This document shows positions 1 through 7,350 of a stretch of DNA of 16,811 nucleotides, piece after piece (position 1 is the first letter of the stretch; each line of letters opens with the position of its first letter). Below the pieces are notes generated by a model. The model was not told where the DNA came from. It did no database searches and worked only from the letters and a program-made list of their open reading frames with translations. The DNA comes from Caldithrix sp. GTDB lineage: Bacteria > KSB1 > UBA2214 > DYKH01. The stretch spans positions 1 through 16,811 of the forward strand of contig DYKH01000116.1 of the NCBI GenBank assembly GCA_020722685.1. The letters run 5' to 3'. The position numbers and the translations under genes are program-made.

Positions 1-194
1 ATGCAAAAGTCTGATAAAATCGACTTTTCTACAAGAATGGAGGGCATTCTTTAAGCCAAGTTCCTCTGGAGCATTTTGGCTTTTGATGTGTAATTTTGCT
101 TTCTGATCTTTGATGTTTGATTTGAAGGCAACGTTACGCCACCGAAAAGAGAATCATACCATGTCCGCAGCCAATTGAAAAGCCCATCTCCAGA
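1..194. other. Downstream flank of polA, no gene seen
   Basis: No convincing coding region is visible. The only structure is a weak inverted repeat, AAGCCAA (53-59) and TTGGCTT (76-82), with a 16-nt loop and a short T run on its right side. It could be a poor terminator for a plus-strand transcript entering from the left, but the stem is only 7 bp and I do not rely on it. No strong terminator for polA, whose transcript would run into this flank, was found. Confidence 0.4.
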
Positions 195-2903
195 TTAGTG
201 CGCATCCAACCAGTTGGCGCCGACGCCCATATCAATCTTGATCGGCACATCCAAATGTATGGCACTTTCCATTTCTGTGCGTACCAGCTTTTGCATGATT
301 TCCAACTCATCTTTAGGCACTTCAAAAACCAGCTCGTCATGAACTTGTAAGATCATTTTCGATTTGAGATTTTCCTCATCCAACCGCCGCTGGATATGAA
401 TCATCGCAACTTTGATCAAATCAGCCGCGCTGCCTTGGATCGGCGTGTTGACGGCGGTGCGCTCGGCGAATTCCCGCACGTTGCGATTGTCGCTGTTGAT
501 CTCCGGCAAATAGCGCCGACGATTGAGCAGCGTGGTCACGTAGCCTTTCTCGTGCGCTTCCTTGATCGTGTTTTGCATAAAAGCTTGCACGCCGGGATAG
601 CTGGCAAAGTAGGCTTGGATGAAAGCCTCACCTTCCTCCGGCGTGATGCCCAAGCGCTGCGACAAGCCGTAAGCGCCCATGCCGTACATGATGCCGAAGT
701 TCACTTCCTTAGCCTTTCGCCGTTGATCGGGCGTCACTTCCTTCGGGTCGATTTTGAAAACCAAGGCCGCGGTGCGGGTGTGCACGTCCTCATCCTGCAA
801 AAACGATGAGCGCAAGGTCGCATCGCCGGAAATGTGCGCCATAATGCGCAGCTCGATCTGCGAATAGTCCGCGTCGAGAATGACATGCTTATTGTCTGCC
901 GTCACGAACGCCTTGCGAATGCTGCGGCCGATTTCCGTCCGAATCGGGATGTTTTGTAGATTCGGATCGCTGGAAGAGAGCCTTCCCGTTGCCGCCACCG
1001 TTTGATTGAAGGAAGTGTGCAAACGACCTGTCTTGGGATTGATCAGTCTCGGCAAGGCGTCCACATAAGTGGACTTGAGCTTGGCAAGCTGACGGTAATC
1101 GAGGATAAGGCGCGGCAATTCATGCTTCTGCGCCAACTCTTCCAAAACAGCGACGTCGGTGGAAAAGCCGGTCTTGGTGCGGCGGGCGGTCGGCAGCTTG
1201 AGTTTTTCGAACAAAATCGTACCAAGCTGCTTAGGTGAATTGATGTTGAACTTACTCCCCGCGGCGCGGTAGATGTTGTCTTCAAGATTGGTTAATTGCC
1301 GATCCAGCTCCTTCGACATTCCGGCGAGGTAGGTTTCGTCTAAAGCAACGCCGTTTTGCTCCATACGCATCAAGACTTCGACCAGCGGGATTTCTACTTC
1401 TTTGAACAGCTCTTCCAGATCTACTTCTTCAAGCTTTTCAGCCAATATCTTGCGTAATCGCCAAGTCACCTCGGCGTCTTCACAGGCGTATTCCATGATC
1501 TTGGCAACGGGCACTTGATCCATGGTGATCTGATTTTTGCCGCTGCCGATCAGACTGCTGGTGGGAATCTTTTTGAAATTGAGATACTCCAAGCTGACGG
1601 AATCCAGATTGTGCTGGCGAGCCGTCGGATTGATCAGGTAGCTCGCCACCATCGTGTCGAAATCCAGGCCCCGAACCTCCACGCCATGCTGCGCTAAAAC
1701 CAGCATGTCATACTTGGCATTGTGGCCGCATTTCTTGATGCTTGCATCTTCCAAGACCGGTTTCAAGCTGTCAAGCACGCTTTTCAAATCCAAGCAGTTG
1801 GCCTGTTCCGCCAAATCATTAGGCACCCTGACAGGAAGATAGTGCGCGATTCCCTCCTGCCAGGAAAAGGACAAGCCGACCAGCTCGGCTCGCATGGGAT
1901 CCACGTCGGTAGTTTCCGTGTCCAATGCGAAGGCCCCGGCGTTCTTCAAGTCGCCGACCAATTGCTTCAGCGCCTCTCCTGTATCGACGAGATGATAGCT
2001 TTTCTTAAGGTCTTCTTTTCGCTTGGAGAACCGGTCGATCAATGAATGAATCTCCACGTCCTGAAAGAATGCGACTGCACGATCGTTCGCCATCTCGCCG
2101 ATAAGCAAATCCGCAGGATTCTGCTCCAACGGAACATCGCAGTGAATGGTGGCCAATTGTTGTGAGAGGCGGGCCAGATGGGCATTGGCTCGCAAGCTTT
2201 CCAGAGTCCGCTTGTTGCTGACTTTATCGAGATTTTCCAACACCCCCTCCAGGGAGCCGAATTCCTGCAATAGCGGAACCGCCGTCTTGGGACCGATGCC
2301 GGGAACGCCGGGAATGTTATCGGAAGCGTCGCCCATCAAAGCCAGCAAATCGACAATTCTGCTGGGTGGCAGCCCAACCTTTTCCTCTACGCCTTTGCTG
2401 TCCAGCCATTCGGATTCTTCGCCCGCCTTGCGTGGATTGAAGACCTTGACCAGCGGGCCGACAAGCTGCATCAAATCTTTATCGCCGGTTACTAAGATTG
2501 TTTCGATGCCGGCTGCACTTGCCCGCTTTGCCAAAGTCCCCATTACGTCATCGGCCTCGTAGCCCGGTTTGGCGATAACTGGAACATTCAAAGCGTCCAA
2601 CATTTGCCGAATTCGCGGCAACTGCGCCACCATTTCGTCGGCCATTTTAGGCCGTTGGGCTTTATATTCATCGAAAAGCTTGTGGCGAAAGGTCGGTTCC
2701 GGGGTGTCAAAGACCACGGCAAAATAGTCCGGCTTTTCCTCGTCCAGAATCTTAATCATGGTCTTGGCAAAGCCAAAAACAGCGCTGATGTTTTCGCCTT
2801 TGGAATTAGACAACGGATTGCGGACGAATGCATAATACGCCCGGTAAACCAAAGCAGAACCATCTATCAAGAAAAGTCGCTTGCGACCGGAGTTTTCGCT
2901 CAT
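195..2903 (-). CDS. polA: DNA polymerase I
   Basis: This 902-residue protein has the usual family length and three domains. The 5'-3' exonuclease (about 1-295) shows FLIDGSALVYRAYYA, GYEADDVMGTLA (114-125) and GDASDNIPGVPGIGPKTA (191-208). The 3'-5' proofreading domain (about 300-500) has all three motifs: DTETTD (328-333), NAKYD (395-399) and YACEDAE (472-478), so proofreading is probably active, unlike in Taq-type enzymes. The polymerase domain (about 500-902) has motif A DADYSQIELR (677-686), motif B with KEVNFGIMYGMGAYG (732-746) and motif C QVHDELVFEVP (853-863). In the cell it removes RNA primers, fills gaps and joins repair tracts. The ATG at 2903 has only a weak GAG-type ribosome site, but the N-terminus aligns with the family. 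It is transcribed away from the accessory region to its right and appears monocistronic. Nothing looks damaged. Confidence 0.98.
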   Translation of the reverse strand: MSENSGRKRLFLIDGSALVYRAYYAFVRNPLSNSKGENISAVFGFAKTMIKILDEEKPDYFAVVFDTPEPTFRHKLFDEYKAQRPKMADEMVAQLPRIRQMLDALNVPVIAKPGYEADDVMGTLAKRASAAGIETILVTGDKDLMQLVGPLVKVFNPRKAGEESEWLDSKGVEEKVGLPPSRIVDLLALMGDASDNIPGVPGIGPKTAVPLLQEFGSLEGVLENLDKVSNKRTLESLRANAHLARLSQQLATIHCDVPLEQNPADLLIGEMANDRAVAFFQDVEIHSLIDRFSKRKEDLKKSYHLVDTGEALKQLVGDLKNAGAFALDTETTDVDPMRAELVGLSFSWQEGIAHYLPVRVPNDLAEQANCLDLKSVLDSLKPVLEDASIKKCGHNAKYDMLVLAQHGVEVRGLDFDTMVASYLINPTARQHNLDSVSLEYLNFKKIPTSSLIGSGKNQITMDQVPVAKIMEYACEDAEVTWRLRKILAEKLEEVDLEELFKEVEIPLVEVLMRMEQNGVALDETYLAGMSKELDRQLTNLEDNIYRAAGSKFNINSPKQLGTILFEKLKLPTARRTKTGFSTDVAVLEELAQKHELPRLILDYRQLAKLKSTYVDALPRLINPKTGRLHTSFNQTVAATGRLSSSDPNLQNIPIRTEIGRSIRKAFVTADNKHVILDADYSQIELRIMAHISGDATLRSSFLQDEDVHTRTAALVFKIDPKEVTPDQRRKAKEVNFGIMYGMGAYGLSQRLGITPEEGEAFIQAYFASYPGVQAFMQNTIKEAHEKGYVTTLLNRRRYLPEINSDNRNVREFAERTAVNTPIQGSAADLIKVAMIHIQRRLDEENLKSKMILQVHDELVFEVPKDELEIMQKLVRTEMESAIHLDVPIKIDMGVGANWLDAH

Positions 2904-2947
2904 TTCAAACTCTACAGTGTTGGTGATCGCGGGTTTTATTCAATGTA

Positions 2948-2976
2948 AATGTAAGCAAAAGTTAAGTCTGATTCAA
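2948..2976 (-). promoter_or_regulatory. Possible sigma70-type promoter for polA
   Basis: On the minus strand, TTGAAT (2976-2971) is followed after 17 nt by TACATT (2953-2948), about 45 nt upstream of the polA start. Spacing is ideal but both hexamers are imperfect and the region is AT-rich, so chance is possible. A 12-bp perfect palindrome, GCAAAATTTTGC (2978-2989), lies just upstream of the -35 box. Confidence 0.35.
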
Positions 2977-3039
2977 TGCAAAATTTTGCGGCAGCACAGA
3001 AAGTAATTTTCCGATCAAGAGGTCCTCAGACCGCGCATG

Positions 3040-3162
3040 TCCGCTAATGAACGCCAATCAGCGCAGTACTCCTCCTCTAACTCTTGCTCTTGCTTTTGAT
3101 CATTCTCCTGCTTATGCTCTTGCTCCGCACCTCCTTTGCGCAATTTCGCGTCCATTAGCGGA
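3040..3162. repeat. Inverted-repeat element with a pyrimidine-rich core (type B ends)
   Basis: The left arm at 3040-3063 begins TCCGCTAATGAACGCC. The right arm at 3139-3162, read on the opposite strand, begins TCCGCTAATGGACGCG. The 24-nt arms match at 19 positions. The 75-nt core is strongly pyrimidine-rich on the plus strand and contains the direct repeat TGCTCTTGCT at 3085-3094 and 3115-3124, plus further degenerate CTCTTG units. No gene fits in the core. The arms differ from those of the elements at 5166-5293 and 11234-11769, but the architecture of paired ends around a biased core is similar. It could be a miniature mobile element, a transcription-ending hairpin, or a nucleoid or replication mark; the sequence does not decide. 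Confidence 0.65.
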
Positions 3163-3367
3163 TGAAATCCCTTGGAAAAAACCAACGATTAGATCCGTGC
3201 GAAAAAAGAGCTTGCAATTCTCGCCAAAGGGAAGGAAATTAATATGGAGTGGGTTCCTTCATTGTAATAAAGTCATGCGCCGGACGGGGGGAACCGAACA
3301 GATCTCCTATGGTAAAACAAAGAAGAAATGATAAAGCCATGGACAGTCGATTGAGGAGGGTTTGCTG

Positions 3368-4159
3368 ATGAGCTATCTGGCGAATCCGGATTTTCAAAAC
3401 GTGGGGGAATTACGGGCTGCCAAACAGCTATTGGAGAATCCCGGCTTGGCAGCCAAGCTGACCGACGCGTTGGGCGTGCCCATTGAAAAAACGCTTTCGA
3501 TACTGCCGGAAAGATGGCACGAGACAGTGCAAGCAGCCAGCCGCCTTGCCATCGAAAAAGCGCTCGATTTCGCGATTATGACCATGAAGGATCGCCCCAG
3601 CAAAAAGTCCTCGGCCCTTAAGCACAAAATAGCCGTAGCCGCATCCGGAGCAGCGGGCGGCGCCTTCGGCTTGGCGTCTTTGGCCATTGAGCTGCCGATC
3701 TCCACGACCATCATGTTGCGATCGATTGCGGACATCGCCAGAGCAGAAGGGGAGGATTTCCGGCAGATCGAGGCCAAGCTGGCCTGTTTGGAAGTCTTTG
3801 CTCTGGGCGGCAAAGCTGCCAAGGATGACGCAAGCGAGGCGGGATACTACGCGGTGCGGGCAATCATGGCCAGTACGGTGTCGGATGCTGCCAACTACAT
3901 CGCCAAACGCGGGCTGTCCGAAGAGGGCGCGCCGGCCCTGGTGCGATTCATCACCCGTATTGCCTCCCGATTTGGCGTGGTGGTATCGGAAAAAGTCGCG
4001 GCCGCCGCAGTCCCGATTGTCGGCGCAGTGGGTGGTGCTACTATTAATGCCATCTTTATCGACCATTTTCAGAAAATGGCGCAGGGGCATTTCGTCATTC
4101 GACGGTTGGAAAGAATGTATGGCAAGGAAGTGGTGCAGAGAGAATATGAAAGGCTTTAG
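3368..4159 (+). CDS. EcsC family protein
   Basis: This 263-residue protein resembles the EcsC family, named from the third gene of the Bacillus ecs ABC-transporter locus, whose biochemical role is unknown. Recognisable family stretches are a glycine/alanine-rich hydrophobic segment followed by ELPISTTIMLRSIADIARAEG (residues 108-128, spanning a predicted membrane-associated helix), EAKLACLEVFALGG (135-148), AGYYAVR (158-164), APALVRFITRIASRFGV (188-204), and the C-terminal block IVGAVGGATINAIFIDHFQ (217-235) with GHFVIRRLERMYG (240-252). No signal peptide is seen, so it is probably cytoplasmic or membrane-associated. The ATG at 3368 is chosen because AGGAGG (3354-3359) sits 8 nt upstream; a longer frame would start at a TTG at 3362. 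No ABC-transporter genes accompany it, so the context gives no function. Confidence 0.85.
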   Translation: MSYLANPDFQNVGELRAAKQLLENPGLAAKLTDALGVPIEKTLSILPERWHETVQAASRLAIEKALDFAIMTMKDRPSKKSSALKHKIAVAASGAAGGAFGLASLAIELPISTTIMLRSIADIARAEGEDFRQIEAKLACLEVFALGGKAAKDDASEAGYYAVRAIMASTVSDAANYIAKRGLSEEGAPALVRFITRIASRFGVVVSEKVAAAAVPIVGAVGGATINAIFIDHFQKMAQGHFVIRRLERMYGKEVVQREYERL

Positions 4160-4454
4160 CCGTCATGGGAAAGCTGGCAGCAGCAAAGCACATTTCTGAT
4201 CAAATTTGGCTGTTTTTTGAAAGCTGAGCCAGAAAGCACAGACAAACACAAAATGGCGCTTGCTTTCAGATTGCATATTTACTAACTTAGCCCAGACTAA
4301 ATGACTTACCCTTGACGCTATGGAGCTATGTGGGGGAAGAAGGAGAGTATTACGGTTCACGCCTGTTTCGCCCACTGGCACGATCTATCACCTTCTGGAA
4401 GCTCGGAGCTTCCATCAAGGCGCTGAATGAAAAAGAACAAAGGAGATGATCACT
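4160..4454. other. 295-nt gap between the EcsC-family and aspartyl protease genes
   Basis: No coding region is supported. The main structure is a compact hairpin, TGGAAGCT (4396-4403) pairing with AGCTTCCA (4407-4414) across a CGG loop. It is not followed by a T run, so it is not a typical terminator and could lie in the leader of the next gene. A TTGACG hexamer at 4312-4317 has no good partner at normal spacing. Confidence 0.45.
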
Positions 4455-4841
4455 ATGGGCAGAATCGCTGCCTTCGTGAGCATCGAAAATCCAGCCGATG
4501 CTGATAAGAGGATCGAGTGTGACGCCTTGGTCGATACCGGAGCCTCGCACATGATCCTGCCAAAGGCATGGCGTACCCGTTTGGGTGAGTTGAACCAATT
4601 GGCAGAAGTCGATTTGGAGATGGCTGATCAATCGCCCCGCAAGGGAGCGGTCTGCGGTCCGGTCCTGCTGCAAATTGAAGGATTCCGTCCGATCTACACG
4701 GAGGTAATCTTTGTCGAAATGCAGCCGGAAAACGGGCAATATGAGCCGCTGATCGGCTACATTCCGCTGGAGCAATCCCAAGCGGCTGTGGACCTGTTAG
4801 GCCATCGGCTGGTGCATGTGAAGCGGCTGGATTTGAAGTAA
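4455..4841 (+). CDS. Small retropepsin-like aspartyl protease family protein
   Basis: This 128-residue protein has a single catalytic motif in the stretch CDALVDTGASHMILPKAW (22-39), where D27-T28-G29 matches the DTG active site of clan AA (retropepsin-like) proteases. Only one such motif is present, so an active enzyme would have to be a homodimer, as in retroviral proteases. The C-terminal EPLIGYIPLEQSQAAVDLLG (97-116) fits the second hydrophobic-Gly strand and the closing element seen in small bacterial members. There is no signal peptide or membrane segment. The ATG at 4455 is preferred over 4446 because AGGAG (4441-4445) is 9 nt upstream of it but touches the other. Substrates of stand-alone bacterial members are not generally known, and the neighbours give no hint. 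It could be structurally retropepsin-like without being a protease. Confidence 0.78.
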   Translation: MGRIAAFVSIENPADADKRIECDALVDTGASHMILPKAWRTRLGELNQLAEVDLEMADQSPRKGAVCGPVLLQIEGFRPIYTEVIFVEMQPENGQYEPLIGYIPLEQSQAAVDLLGHRLVHVKRLDLK

Positions 4842-4880
4842 TGAAGAGGATGATCAATCCACTCTCCAGACTGGGGGTGC

Positions 4881-4903
4881 ATCATGCTAACGGTCAGCAT
4901 GAT
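4881..4903. repeat. Perfect 8-bp hairpin
   Basis: ATCATGCT (4881-4888) and AGCATGAT (4896-4903) pair across a 7-nt loop. No T run follows, so it is not a typical intrinsic terminator. It lies 40 nt after the protease stop and just before the DinB remnant. Confidence 0.5.
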
Positions 4904-4931
4904 TGAATGCTAATGATAGTAAGTTGCTTTA

Positions 4932-5123
4932 TTGTTAGACGAATTGGATATGTACGGGGAAAAATGGGCGCGCGGCCATACCTTGATGGTGCTCTGTACC
5001 CATCAAACGCATCACCGCGGACAAATGACGGTGCTCATGCGTCAAGCCGGCTTGAAAGTGCCGGGAGTGTGCGGGCCGTCGAAAGAAGAATGGGCGCAAT
5101 TCGGCCTGCCGCCGGCAAAATAA
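4932..5123 (+). pseudogene. C-terminal remnant of a DinB-family (YfiT-like metal-binding) protein
   Basis: About 62 codons encode the C-terminal part of a DinB/YfiT-fold protein. The diagnostic block is CTHQTHHRGQMTVLMRQAG, containing the HxxHRGQ-type histidines that supply the last metal ligands of the four-helix bundle, followed by LKVPGVCGPSKEEW. Whole family members are about 150-170 residues, so roughly the first 100 residues are missing. An in-frame TAA at 4920-4922 lies just upstream, and no good start codon or ribosome site exists (a TTG at 4932 is the only candidate). The remainder of the gene is not present upstream, so this is a deletion remnant and not a simple frameshift. The first helices and metal ligands being lost, the product is unlikely to work. 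Confidence 0.75.
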
Positions 5124-5165
5124 AGCCTCACTCGTCGATCTGGCTGCAAATTTAGAATGTATGGT

Positions 5166-5293
5166 GCCACTGTGGCTCAGAGACTCAGAGGGACGGCTTT
5201 TTGAGCAATCAAGGAGCAGCGGAGGGCAAAGCACTTCATCAAGAGCGAAAGCTTAATTCTCTAAAGTCTCTGTGCTCTCCGTGCCTCAGTGGC
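5166..5293. repeat. Gene-less inverted-repeat element (type A ends) upstream of sppA
   Basis: The left arm (5166-5190) starts GCCACTGTGGCTCAGAGA and the right arm (5268-5293), read on the opposite strand, starts GCCACTGAGGCACGGAGA. With one single-base gap the arms match at 21 of 25 positions. They enclose only 77 nt, which are purine-rich and code for nothing. The arms are closely related to those around the broken GxxExxY gene at 11234-11769 (shared core GCCAC, GAG, CTCAGAGACACAGAG), so this looks like an empty or miniature copy of the same family. The right arm ends 64 nt before the sppA start, so it probably lies in or next to the sppA promoter region. Confidence 0.72.
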
Positions 5294-5345
5294 TTTTGTT
5301 AAATTGGTTATGGTCGTCAATAGCTTGGGAATTTTTTCGGAGCAT

Positions 5346-5350
5346 AGGAG
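5346..5350 (+). promoter_or_regulatory. Shine-Dalgarno site that fixes the sppA start
   Basis: AGGAG lies 7 nt upstream of the ATG at 5358. The longer open frame would start 69 nt earlier at 5289, inside the right arm of the inverted repeat, and its extra residues do not resemble the family. Confidence 0.75.
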
Positions 5351-5357
5351 ATATAGA

Positions 5358-7289
5358 ATGACCCCCACAGATTATAGCACACCCCAGCAACCACCTTACC
5401 AGGCGGGCCCCTACTATCAGCCGCCTCAGCCGCGCAAATCGCGTTGGTGGATTGCCGTCCTTGCTATCTTGGGTTTTCTCTTTGTCGGCTTTATCATTTT
5501 GGTGGTCGGTTTCTTCGCTCTGGTAGGCGGGCTTTTTGAAAGTAAGCCTGTTACGGTCAAGTCGCAAACCGTGTTGCGTTTGAACGTCCCTGGCTATTTG
5601 CAGGAATACGCGGCCACAGATCCGTTTTCCATCTTTACCTCAGATGGTCTCAAGCCCGTCAGTTACTTCGACGTGCTCAACGCTATCAAACGCGCCAAGG
5701 AGGACGAAAACATCGAGGGAATTTATTATCGCAGCGGCGACCTGGCGGCCGGCTTTGCCAAAGCCACCGAGCTGCGTGAAGCTCTGGAGGATTTCAAGAA
5801 AAGCGGCAAATTCATCTACGCCTACCTGGAACTGGGAGCGGAGTCGGAATACTACCTCGCCTCCGTGGCGGATTCGATTTTCATGACCACCGAGGGTATG
5901 CTTGAGCTCAACGGCTATGCAATAACCGAACTGTTTTGGACCGGCACCTACGAAAAGCTCGGCATCCATTTTCATGTGCAACAGTTTGAAGAGTTCAAGT
6001 CTGCGGGCGAAACCTACATCCGTAGAGGCTTCAGCGAGCCGGCCCGCCGCGAGCTGCGCGATCTGTTGGATCAACGGTACTCGACCTTTGTGAGCAGCGT
6101 CGCAAAGAGTCGCTCACTCTCGGAGCGTAAAGTCGAGAGCGCCCTGCGTCGTGGCGTCTTTAGCGCGGATACTCTGCTGGCCATCGGTTTTATCGATGGG
6201 ATCAAAAGCGAGAGCGACATCAAAGCCGCCATGCAGCAGAGGATCGAGCACACTAGCAAGAAGGATTCGCTGGAAGCATCAGGTGAAAAGCCACGGTTTG
6301 TCAACGTCAAAAGCTACATCAACAGCAGTTCCTACCGCACCTCTGCCTCCGTCAGTCGCGACAAGCAAATCGCAGTGGTCATAGGCTCGGGCTTGATCGT
6401 CCCCGGCGATACCGGCGAGATCGGTCTGTTCGAAGAATCTTTGCTTGCCTCCGGCACCTTTATTCGCAACCTGCGCAAAGCGCGGGACAACAATAGTGTC
6501 AAGGCCATCATCCTTCGCATCGATAGTCCTGGCGGCTCCATCACCGCTGCCGATGTGATTTGGGAAGAAATTCGTAAGACCAAACAGTTGAAACCGGTGT
6601 ACGCCTCCATGAGCGATTTGGCAGCCTCCGGCGGTTACTATTTGGCGATGGCGTGCGACACGATCATCGCACACCCGGCGACCATCACCGGCTCCATCGG
6701 CGTCATCAGCGTGATCCCCAACTTTAGCGAGACGCTGGACAAAATCGGCGCCGATGCCGACACGGTAGCCACCAACCAATCGGCGCTGTTTCTGAACCCT
6801 TTTTTTCCCTTTTCGGAGCGGGACAAGGCGATTCTGTATGACTTGTCAAAGAACATGTACAACCGCTTTGTCACTCGCGTGGCAGAAAGCCGGCACAAAG
6901 AGTTTGCTGCAACCAGAGCCATCGCCAAAGGCCGAGTGTGGACAGGAGAAGCTGGCTATCGAATCGGCTTAGTAGACACTCTCGGCGGATTAGGTACCGC
7001 CATTCAAATGGCCAAACGGCGTATTGGCATTCCGCCGCACCAAAAGGTACGCATACGGTTTTACCCGGAACCCGTGGAGCCGCTGCGGGCGTTATTAAGA
7101 CTGTTAGGATCGGGCTATGCAGCTCGAACGGGTGGAGGGACGCTGAGCAACTGGCAATCGCAGAAGCTGCTATGGCAGTTGATGCCGAAAGCCGTACAAG
7201 CACAGATTCAATACTTGGTCGCCCTAAGTCAGCTTTCACAGAAAGAAAGAACGTTGACGGCCCTGCCCTTTTTGCCGGCCATGGAATAA
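5358..7289 (+). CDS. sppA: Signal peptide peptidase SppA, long (two-domain) form
   Basis: This 643-residue protein is of the long SppA type (peptidase family S49, repeated domain). A proline/tyrosine-rich cytoplasmic head (1-27) precedes one membrane helix (about 30-58), so the catalytic part lies outside the membrane. The N-terminal S49 domain supplies the general-base lysine K214 in FEEFKSAGETYIRRGFSEPA, and the C-terminal domain supplies the nucleophile S424 in SDLAASGGYYLAMACDTIIA. These match the positions and context of the Lys209/Ser409 dyad of the E. coli enzyme. RIDSPGGSITAADVIWEEI (388-406) and the ATITGSIGVI strand (441-450) are further family marks. It cleaves leftover signal peptides, and possibly misfolded membrane proteins, into fragments. 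The start is set by AGGAG at 5346-5350. A lipoprotein gene follows after 61 nt on the same strand and may share a transcript. Confidence 0.96.
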   Translation: MTPTDYSTPQQPPYQAGPYYQPPQPRKSRWWIAVLAILGFLFVGFIILVVGFFALVGGLFESKPVTVKSQTVLRLNVPGYLQEYAATDPFSIFTSDGLKPVSYFDVLNAIKRAKEDENIEGIYYRSGDLAAGFAKATELREALEDFKKSGKFIYAYLELGAESEYYLASVADSIFMTTEGMLELNGYAITELFWTGTYEKLGIHFHVQQFEEFKSAGETYIRRGFSEPARRELRDLLDQRYSTFVSSVAKSRSLSERKVESALRRGVFSADTLLAIGFIDGIKSESDIKAAMQQRIEHTSKKDSLEASGEKPRFVNVKSYINSSSYRTSASVSRDKQIAVVIGSGLIVPGDTGEIGLFEESLLASGTFIRNLRKARDNNSVKAIILRIDSPGGSITAADVIWEEIRKTKQLKPVYASMSDLAASGGYYLAMACDTIIAHPATITGSIGVISVIPNFSETLDKIGADADTVATNQSALFLNPFFPFSERDKAILYDLSKNMYNRFVTRVAESRHKEFAATRAIAKGRVWTGEAGYRIGLVDTLGGLGTAIQMAKRRIGIPPHQKVRIRFYPEPVEPLRALLRLLGSGYAARTGGGTLSNWQSQKLLWQLMPKAVQAQIQYLVALSQLSQKERTLTALPFLPAME

Positions 7290-7350
7290 AGAACCCGCTA
7301 GTTGATCAGTTTGATCTGGTCGAATGTCGTATCTCCATTCTGAAGATGTC

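Larger units (their letters stand above)
2904..3367. other. 464-nt intergenic region between polA and the EcsC-family gene
   Basis: This region separates divergent genes. It holds the putative polA promoter (2948-2976), a short palindrome (2978-2989), the inverted-repeat element at 3040-3162, and a strong Shine-Dalgarno sequence AGGAGG (3354-3359) serving the next gene. A 94-codon open frame at 3047-3331 crosses the repeat element, has low-complexity composition and no family resemblance, so I do not call it a gene. Confidence 0.6.

Noticed and set aside
3040..3162. CRISPR array or tandem-repeat locus at the CTCTTG-rich core
   Set aside because: Units are short, degenerate and unevenly spaced, with no spacer-repeat regularity and no cas genes; the paired ends fit an inverted-repeat element better.
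3047..3331. A 94-codon open frame in the polA-ecsC gap
   Set aside because: It overlaps the inverted-repeat element, begins with low-complexity sequence and lacks a ribosome site or any recognisable motif.
4160..4454. Riboswitch or promoter upstream of the aspartyl protease
   Set aside because: Only one short hairpin and an unpaired TTGACG box were found; there is no recognisable riboswitch core or proper -10 partner.
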